A stretch of DNA of 64,000 bases, from NCBI RefSeq assembly GCF_001723175.1, contig NC_064652.1:1054001-1118000 (forward strand). The letters run 5' to 3'. The first letter of the stretch is position 1, and each line of letters starts with the position of its first letter. The DNA comes from Penicillium oxalicum (Eukaryota > Ascomycota > Eurotiomycetes > Eurotiales > Aspergillaceae). The position numbers were made by a program, and so were the translations under genes. Below are positions 56,216 through 64,000 of the stretch, in pieces. The notes beneath the pieces were generated by a model that was not told the origin of the DNA, made no database searches, and saw only the letters and a list, made by a program, of their open reading frames with translations.

Positions 56216-57878
56216 TCACTTTGCCTCCTCGGCCAGAGCCTTGTCAGTCAAAGGAATGTTTTTGGGACCCTCGTACGATCCCCGGCGAACAAACCACCAG
56301 ATCATGATGAAGATAGTCAGACTGCCGGTCATCAGACTGGCGTAGTTCATCGAGGCGGCCGCCACGGGCATGGCATAGGGGAAGCAGAAGATGATGACAA
56401 AGGCCAGGATATAAACACATGACAAGGCGTTGACAACATATCCGATAGTGTTGTTCATGAAGAAGAAGCCGGGGACAAACGAGGATCGGCGGCTGAGGAT
56501 GTGCGGGAAGATGGCCATGAAGTAGGACAGCGACGACAGCTGGACAAAGCAGCCGACAAAGGCGTTGAAAGCAGTGGTGGAGCCCAGGTAGATACAAGCC
56601 AGGACGGTGATGACGCACCCGCAGGTGAGGGTCGCGTTGAACGGGTTGTGGAAAGTGCTGTTGATGCGACCCATCCATTTGGGGAAGGGAGTCGCGCGGT
56701 CGCGGGCGAGAGTCCACAAGGTACGGCCGGCAGTGATGTAGCAGCCAGAGGCCGTGACCAAGGTTGGCAAGAAGGCGATGATCAGGAGGCCAAGGGCACC
56801 CCCACGGGAGCCGGTGGCCTGGTAGTAGATCTCCGCCAAGGGGAAGTTGTAGGAGCTGGAGGTGACGCTGTCGAGATCCTGAATCGAATAGAAGATGGCA
56901 ATCATGTACAGAATACCGGTGACGAAACCGACGGACATTTGAGCCAGCACCGCCTTGGGGATGTTACGGCTGGGCTTGGGAATCTCTTCGGCCAAGTGGG
57001 AAGAGCAGTCGGGGGTGCCCACACTGTAGGCGCCGTTGAGCATGCCCATGACGAAGACGAATCCTTGCGAGGTGTACCCGGTTCCATTGCTCCATGTTTG
57101 CCAGATATCCTTGTCGGACATGTACCCATCACCATTGACGTGAGGCATGACGGCGCAGACAATGATGGTGATGAACACCCCCGACAGGATGAAAAACATA
57201 CCGAGGTTTCCGATATAAGGCAACCAGCGGTTCATGAACAGGACAATGGCACAGCAGACCCAAGTACAGACCAGGAACCCGACAAAGACATTCCAGGTTT
57301 GGGGAACGAAGCCCGGGTGCATCAAGGCGTACATGGACACCGTTTGTTGGGACATGATCAAACTCATGGAGGCCGCACCGAAGATCCATGCCAGACAATT
57401 CCACCAGCCGGCAAAGAAGCCGCAGGGTCGTCCATACTTTCCCGCCGTCACCGACGCCCAGTGGTAGACACCACTCGCCGAGGGCATGCCCGATGCCAGC
57501 TCGGCAATGGAAGCCGCCACTAGCCAGTAACAGACTGACACAGCGATACTATAAAGTGGCGCGAACATTCACGATTAGTCTCCATCTGGATCACTTCAGG
57601 CACGCGAGAAAGGGTAAGGAGGGGGGGGGGGGGGGCAGCAGTGGCTCGTACAATTCATAGATGGTAGCGCCGAGACCACCGTTACTCAAAGCGACCACCA
57701 CACTTCCACCCTGGGCAATCCATGTATTACCGGTCGTCACGGCGACGGCACAGATACTGAGCAGAGAAAAGTTGCGTTCCAACTCTTGGACGTGACCCGA
57801 GGCATTGACCAGATCTCCCTGAGGATCCTCGGCGACCGTCGACGCCGCCTTGGGCTTCTCGTCATATGTGGCTGACAT
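56216..57878 (-). CDS. APC-family amino acid/GABA/choline-type permease
   Basis: Two exons on the minus strand, 57652-57878 and 56216-57548, give 519 aa. The protein is an amino acid-polyamine-organocation transporter of the plasma membrane with about 12 hydrophobic helices. After a short cytosolic N-terminus (MSATYDEKPKAASTV) comes ELERNFSLLSICAVAVTTGN, NTWIAQGGSVVVALSNGGLG and, across the junction, ATIYEFIAVSVCYWLVAASI. Then AELASGMPSASGVYHWASVT, the APC signature region, leads into GYTSQGFVFVMGMLNGAYSV and CSSHLAEEIPKPSRNIPKAV. The pattern is that of the fungal choline/GABA permease group; the exact substrate cannot be assigned. The 103-nt intron contains a run of 15 G (plus strand). The start is the first Met of the frame. 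The opposite-strand open frames are shadows. Confidence 0.92.
57621..57635. repeat. G15 homopolymer inside the permease intron
   Basis: Fifteen G on the plus strand, so a C15 run in the transcript's intron, between the donor and the branch-point side. Confidence 0.95.
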
Positions 57879-59567
57879 GTTTGTCCGAAGTATCGGCGTG
57901 GGCGGATCGGGTACTACTGGGTGGACTGGGGAGACGGTCGAACCCGGGTCTCAGGGAAGCGGCAAGTGCAAGGGCGAAAGACTCCAATCTCTGTTCACGA
58001 AGAACAGACGATCAGAGAAAAAAGGAAGGCAGCAGAACAGGAATTGGGGCATTATGATACTATTATATTTGGGGTCGTCACCAAATCGATCCAGGACCTG
58101 CCCGAGAACGCATGCTTTGCGGCCCCTCCGAGTTGCCGGCATAGCGGAGCCTGTCCCCATCCACTTTCGGGTCAGTGAGTCGTCCCTCTTGAAGCCAGCG
58201 TGTGGCCTGGACGTGGACTGGTGTGCCGTCGCAAGTACCTCCCGAGTCACTCCTAGTACTCAGGCTACTGACTTGACTACTGTGACCACGGCGAACGGGC
58301 ATGTACCTCACTACTGGAGCCCTTCCCGGAGCGCAACCCCACTCCCCCTGGCCACTCTAATCGACGGACACCCCACACAAGCACCAATCATCACCCCAGT
58401 CTGTCTATCGGGGGGATCCACCAAGTGGGTCTCACCTCCGAAGCACCGCGACGATTGGGTGTGAACTCCCCTACCACCGTGGCACTAGCATCGTCCGACC
58501 TCCTCCCACTTCAATAAGTTACCTTCATGGCCACAGACGCGCATCGACGCTTTACCCAGAGGGGGAGCTTCAACAGACTGAATTTTCTGCCGTTCGGCAA
58601 GCGCTCTCATTCGCTCCGCAACTTCTATGATGATGGGGAACGAGAGGGCGCGAGAACGACACGATCGCCCTGCCAAGCGATGATATGATTTTCTCCCACT
58701 CCAACCAGTTTTCGACAAGCGCTCTTCGGGTCCACGATCGATAAGGGAGGCAAAAGCCATGAGAGACTGTGCTGCAACGGGGCCGCTGTTCCACTCCTCC
58801 TCTGTGTGGGGGAAAGGAGATCAACTGAGTCGATCGATTGCCCGCCAACTCCTCCAAGAAGTCTTATCTCTTCCAGCTACCCTTTTCAAGACATGTCAGA
58901 TGGCCATCGGGCAAGATGTTCGGCATGGCCACGTGCGGCGCAGGATAGATTTAAACTTGCCGAGACGCCCGATCTCTACAGGGACAAGGCTGTGCAGTAC
59001 GTGAGTGTCCTCAACAGTGTTGGACTGAAGTACTGCACGCGAGCGACAATAGCGCCAAACTTATTCGGCAGGTACCATTCCACTGTTGTGTCTAGACTCT
59101 ATACGAAGTGGCCTCTACACTTCTAACTTGCAACGCCGCACCCACGAAAGTTTTCTAGCTGCCTTGGGCCCGATCTTGAGGGAATCTGTTACGTTTGCTG
59201 CATCAAAGAGGGGGCCCAATATGCATCTCAAAGACATCTTCGGCCGGACCGAGACTGGAGATTGATGCAGGAGCATTCGCCATGCTCCATACTTTGTACT
59301 TTGTTCTCTGTCTCGGTGAAGCATGCGGAATTGCGATGTTTCACCAGCTTCAGAGGAGATTGGATCCCAGTGTAGCTCTCGGGACCGACAACCTGGCATC
59401 TCCGAACCCCCATGGAAGCGTTCTATTTGAGGCTCTGTCACCGTGTGGTCTGTCCGGCATTCGAGACCTCCAGCCCAGGGTGATGTGGTCAAGGCGAACT
59501 CACGCTTGCCCACAGGCCGAGAGTCATCACCGTCATTGACGGCTGTCTATTTCTCTTTGTTTTTGCT

Positions 59568-59580
59568 CCCCCCCCCCCCC
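59568..59580. repeat. C13 homopolymer
   Basis: Thirteen consecutive C on the plus strand in the 57.9-63.6 kb gene-free interval. Confidence 0.95.
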
Positions 59581-62500
59581 TAAGCAACGTAGCTTCTTCC
59601 TAGTTAAAATGTCCCACAGAGTCTAGGGTCGTGATCGAGGTCGAGACTGATTCTTTTCACTTGCCTACGAATCCTCCGTACCGGCCCCTGGATATTACTA
59701 ATACTTGCTGCTCATGTTCAACCTTGACGATAGCCAGACTAACTCCAATCTGGAGTTTTCGCCGCTCGAGTCTCAGTTGCATCAAATGGTGTAGTTGCTA
59801 GTATGACCTGCGGCACGAGCTCGTCATTCAGTGTTAGCGCCATCCTTTTTGGTTTGATCCCTCAATAAGAGAAATGGGTTGGAAAACGACCACATAAGCG
59901 AGCCTGGATGATCCAAGCTCGGCCGAGCTCGCTTAGATCGTGAGGATGATGATGGGGTGTATTCATCCTACAGGTCGATTGCTCAGGAGAATACAATACA
60001 CGTCTTCGATCGGTGGCCAACACCAATTGACTCGAGAAACGGAGCGCAGAAGGTGAGAGGGTCAGAGGTAGAGACCAGCTCAAACACAAACGACGAGGTC
60101 TAGCCCTCGCCAGGCCCCCCCTCAGGACAGGAAATCGACCACAGCTTTGGAAGGATTCCGTGGGCGCAGTGGGCGGACGGATTAGGATCTAGCATACCGC
60201 CCTATCGCCCAGATGGTGCAACCCGACAAGCACGGGGGCCAATGGTCGTCCGATGCGTGATTATCGTCATACGATTGAGCCACTTCTTTAGCTTTGGGTG
60301 TCAGACCAGGACACACAAAAAGAAAAGTTCCCCACCACGCTAGATTGGACCTTGGATCCGGCCCAGAAAGACAAATGGAAGTGGGTAAATCAAAATTGAA
60401 AAATAGGAAAAATACGAAAATAAGCAGAGAGAGAGAAAGAAGAGAAAGAAGGAAATGGCTTCTGCGTCTTTCTCACTAACCCAAAATGAGACATTGGTGA
60501 TAAATACACCCATGTATGCATCGGACACGGGGATGCCAACCCCGATTGCCACTTTTGACTTTTGCTTTTTTTTTTATCCCACGCCAAGCCCTGAGAATTT
60601 GCTTGGAAATTTGAGGAGCGAGTCGGGTTTGGGGGAATTCACAGCGGTTGGAAATATTTTTCATTCTTTACAATGGTCAAAGACAATACAGTTGTTCATG
60701 TTTCTTTTCCCTTTTTTGGGGGGGGAAAAATCAAAAAGAAAAAAAAAAGAAAGCAAGAATCGCTCTTCGCTCTCTTTTCTCATCATTCGCTTCCCAAATA
60801 AAGCATATCCCCGACTCCACGGGCTATCTGCAGCGCGTTACGCGAATGTTGATCCTCACCAGTTCTCTGGTTCCAGAAGCGTCACCCGCCGGTTCTATCC
60901 AACAGCACTGTAGGATCTTCCTCCGATAAACCGGATCCAAGAATGGTGTCTATGATTCGGAGCCCTACTACTGGAGGGGAGGGTAGTGTGTTGAGCTGTG
61001 GATGCTCCCGGTCGACCAGGCACGATCTGCACCGTGAACCATGGACACGCAAAGGGAGAAACGTTGTTATTGCCACGCGCAACTCTGGTCTCGGTCCTGA
61101 CTCTCCTCCAGGTCCGCGCGTTCCAACTCTCCCACCAGCACTGGCACGTCTACAGTAGATACGGGGCAAGACAGGCGCTCCACAGCTAAACCGACCGTTC
61201 TCCACACTCTGCGACGGACCACCCCCGTACGGAGTAAGGATGGCCGTTCTCGAAGAGGGGAGGCGGCCCCAAAAATCGCTCAACTCGCCCACCTGCCACT
61301 CCACTCGCGATCCTGTCAAAACTAATGTTGCAATGGGGCCCGGTTCAGCTCTCTCTTGTTCAATGCTGGGCCCACCAAGCCTCGGGATGGAGTCGCATCG
61401 TCGTCTTGTTTGCGAGGCTCATATCGATGGACGATCCACCCAGCACTGGTGCTATCTGCAAATTTATCATTCGGACCGATGTTGGTCGAACTTTATTCTG
61501 GAGAGTGGCAGAATCGGAATTGTAAACGGGGAAAGATGTCCGCTGTCCAGGCACAAGACAGGGAGGAGACAAAGAACCTGGAAAGACAATAAGCGTTCGA
61601 AAAGGGAAGAAGAAACAAAATAAAAAAGGGAAGACTTGTGCAGTCAAAGCCATTTAGCCTCTCGTTTACCAGAAACGCCGTTGAAATTGGCCAATCGGCA
61701 GAGGAGCTGACGCCAAAAGAAGATGGTACGAACTGCCCTGTCTTTGCGGAATGCATCATGCGGACCGTACAGCTGAGCAATTGACTCGACGCTCGACAGT
61801 GCATGACTGCATGAACATCCGAGGTCGGTTGTTTGGCACTAGTCTACTGGTAAAATTGACCAGATTACATAATTGAGATGATGATGATCTCTGTCCAAAA
61901 TTGGTTCCCTTGGGCCGAAGCTCATGTCGATGAAGAAATTCATCCCACTGAGGAGGTGTTGATCTCTTTATTTGAAGCTGGAGCCTGGGGTCAAGCGTGG
62001 TTTGCGAACAAGGGCACACTGCCAATTGACAGAGCCGAAATTGGGACTGGCCAGGGGACAAGAGGACACCATGGAGCCCTACACCACCCTCAATTTCAGG
62101 GCCCCTCTCATCCTCCATCTACATTCGACGCTGATTTTGGCGCCATACTTTCTTTGGCTTTTTTTTTTTCAAGATTTTCGTATCAGTGGCCCGTTTTGTG
62201 TCAGGATCATTAACAGGGGACACCGAGACTGGTGGCTGATGGCACACTCATATTACCCGTCTTCCGCGCAGACGCCCATCTCCCAAACTAACCAGCAGCC
62301 ATTTTTGGACCATAGGAATAAGGATTGGACCAGCAGTATGATTTATCTGTGTCTCTCTTCTCTGCTCGGCCGTCTCGAAGAGAGGCTATGTAAGTCGCCA
62401 TCGGGCTATGATCGAGGACTTGCAACTGGCTGAATCAGGCGGCCCCGAGAGTCGCGAACTATTGGCGTGGCAAGCAGACATACGCGATACCCTTTTCAGT

Positions 62501-62672
62501 AGACGACGTTCATACGAGGACTGAAGCACCAAGGTGGACTAGATGTTCCTGCCTATTGTACCAATGTGGCTCACTGGACAGTAGAGTCGCGTCGGGGCAG
62601 AGACATCATCAGATGGAATACCCTGATTTGGAAGGTCGTTTACCTAGAAATCAGGGACTTCTGTCAGGCTTA

Positions 62673-62709
62673 CTCTGTCTCTGTCTCTGTCTCGCTCTCT
62701 CTCTCTCTC
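62673..62709. repeat. CT/TCTG microsatellite
   Basis: A run of CTCTGT units grading into a pure CT repeat, in gene-free DNA. Confidence 0.9.
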
Positions 62710-63496
62710 CATCTTCTCTGGAGACAGGCAAGGAGCTCTCACAACGATGCCCATAGTCCATTCTCCATTTCCCCTTCTCATTCTGACCCAACCCGTTTGG
62801 GGGCGCCGTTTTCATAAAAGTGCTGGAAGTGCAATATGGCAAAGAGAGGGCGAGGCCACCATGAGGCTCACAGTTCACTAGTCACTTTGGGGCCCCCTCT
62901 CAAGACAAGACAAATGAGTGGATGGAGTCAGGTACAGGATGACTACGCATATGTATTGACTGTGCACCATGATGTCCATTTGTCCAATTACATCGGTCTT
63001 GTACATCTTGTCGCTGCGTACACTTACAGTAATTCTCGTCTTCAACCGATATGGCTTCTTCCGTGGATCGAGCTTGCATTGCGCCCCACCACAGTGGAAT
63101 CGTAATCCTGCACTCCACCGCAAACTTAGCGTCATGGTTGGCCCCGGTCTTTTCCTTTTCCCTCTCCACGAGATTTTGCATTTAATTTCTCCGTGCAAGA
63201 GACGGAGAGACAGAGAAAGTAAGAGGGGGAGTGATACGTCCCACTCATGATTCCCGGCTGTGAAGGTGTGCCCATAATTCTGTTCCTGGACGCCACACTC
63301 CAATCACAGTGCCGAGTTGCGTGACGCCGGCGAACTCTTTTGTATGGCTTGGGGCAAAACCCGATCTTTTCGGCAGACGTGTCCGTGGATTAGGACATTC
63401 GGTGATGGGAAAGCCATCCAGGATCTCTAGGTTTCTTCATGGAAAATCCTATAAACATAACATGGTGATTACCCACCGAGATTAGGTCTTTCTCAG

Positions 63497-63515
63497 CCCC
63501 CCTCCCCCCCCCCCC
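63497..63515. repeat. C6-T-C12 tract
   Basis: A pyrimidine tract of C runs about 95 bp upstream of the Pth11-like start codon; it continues into a C/T-rich leader. Confidence 0.9.
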
Positions 63516-63607
63516 TTCGTCGTCTCTGTGTCTTTCGCCGGGCTTCCAGTCTTGACACTTCGGAGTGTCGTGACTCGAACGCAGGAAAGAATCTACCATC
63601 CAGCACA

Positions 63608-64000
63608 ATGTCTGGATTGGGGGGTGACTTTGGTCGTCAATTTGAGCTTGAAACATGGACCCTGTACAGTGTGGGCGTCCTGGGCGCGGTGCTTCGATTG
63701 TGAGTATCTTCAACATTCTATATCCACTAGTGATGCACCCCCAGACAAGGTATCGAGACACGCCGTCTCTGAGAGCCTATACCCGGTCGATTCAGAAGGG
63801 ACTACGATCACGCTAAACTAACTCACCTCCGTGCCTGCTTTAGCGTTGCGCGTATTCGGCGTTTAGGAATTCGACAGCTGCAAATTGACGACTATATGAT
63901 GTTATTCGCCGTCTTCTGGTATACCGTGTTGAGCGTGGCATTGAATTCGGTGGCTACCGGTGGAGGGTCCAATCTGTTGACACCGGAAGACCTCGTCGCC
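63608..64000 (+). CDS. Pth11-like integral membrane protein (rhodopsin-like domain), cut by the right edge
   Basis: Exons 63608-63699 and 63844-64000 (open at the edge) give the first 83 residues. The first helix (TLYSVGVLGAVLRFVARIRR) is followed by LGIRQLQIDDYMMLFAVFWY and the start of the next helix with LSVALNSVATGGGSN. The xDDYxM motif after a basic loop is characteristic of the fungal seven-helix family that includes the Pth11-type surface sensors. The 144-nt intron has a GTGAGT donor and a TTTAG acceptor; joining makes TTC and keeps the frame. A C/T-rich leader precedes the ATG. The ligand and role are unknown. The rest of the gene lies outside the window. Confidence 0.8.

Larger units (their letters stand above)
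57879..63607. other. Gene-free 5.7-kb interval between divergent membrane-protein genes
   Basis: No open frame here has coding character, and I could not assemble a spliced gene. It contains C13 at 59568-59580, a C6-T-C12 tract at 63497-63515, a CT/GTCTCT microsatellite at 62673-62709 and several A/T tracts (60715-60755). It separates the start of the permease gene (minus) from the start of the Pth11-like gene (plus). Confidence 0.5.

Noticed and set aside
56501..57523. 340-codon plus-strand frame opposite the permease gene
   Set aside because: It is the mirror of a hydrophobic transporter, rich in Asp, Gly and His with no domain. It is a shadow.
57925..57955. tRNA-like B-box word (GGTTCGACC on the minus strand)
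   Set aside because: The flanking bases do not form a T-stem, and there is no matching A box or acceptor stem.

Overview
This window looks like nuclear DNA of a filamentous ascomycete, most likely Eurotiales (Aspergillus/Penicillium type). The evidence is many short introns (about 50-150 nt, GT..AG, often with a CTAAC/CTGAC-like branch point), intron-split housekeeping genes, and fungus-specific families: a CPS1-type adenylate-forming protein, a Dml1/Misato protein, a Pth11-like membrane protein and a Thr-rich GPI-anchored wall protein. There is no operon structure. I see no intact transposon, no tRNA or rRNA gene and no CRISPR array. The genus is an inference.

Layout: (1) 1-6.2 kb: the 5' part of an unrecognised gene running off the left edge (-), mitochondrial threonyl-tRNA synthetase (+), and 2-isopropylmalate synthase (+, four exons, with a consensus CpcA/Gcn4 site upstream). 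(2) 6.9-12.8 kb: a 1886-aa CPS1/DIP2-type protein (-) whose N-terminal DMAP1-binding segment lies on two tiny exons. (3) 14.3-20.3 kb: ribosomal protein uS7/RPS5 (+), ribosome-biogenesis factor SDA1 (+, with an apparent one-base loss) and a small ribonucleotide-reductase inhibitor-like protein (+). (4) 21.1-31.2 kb, all (-): a cytochrome P450, the ER Hsp70-like chaperone LHS1, and a Thr/Pro-rich GPI-anchored protein with large internal repeats and a recent exon-plus-intron duplication. (5) 31.2-35.4 kb: gene-poor. (6) 35.4-44.4 kb: DML1 (-), a coiled-coil protein (+) sharing its promoter region, a DENN-related DUF4484/LCHN protein (-, six exons) and an EBP-family sterol-isomerase-like membrane protein (+, four exons). 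(7) 46.9-57.9 kb: a 1719-aa RhoGEF-like protein (+), the recombination translocase RDH54 (-, with an apparent one-base loss) and an APC-family amino acid/choline-type permease (-). (8) 57.9-63.6 kb: gene-free. It ends at the first two exons of a Pth11-like membrane protein (+) cut by the right edge.

The genes are mostly unrelated housekeeping functions: amino-acid biosynthesis, cytosolic and mitochondrial translation, ribosome assembly, ER folding, DNA repair, mitochondrial inheritance and Rho signalling. A few accessory genes (P450, GPI wall protein, EBP homolog, permease, Pth11-like receptor) are scattered among them and do not form a recognisable biosynthetic cluster. The points most worth a second look are two apparent single-base frameshifts in otherwise well-preserved genes (SDA1, RDH54), the mosaic exon/intron duplication in the GPI protein gene, and an EBP-family isomerase in a fungus. 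I rebuilt exon structures by hand from splice signals and reading-frame continuity, so individual junctions may be off by a few bases.
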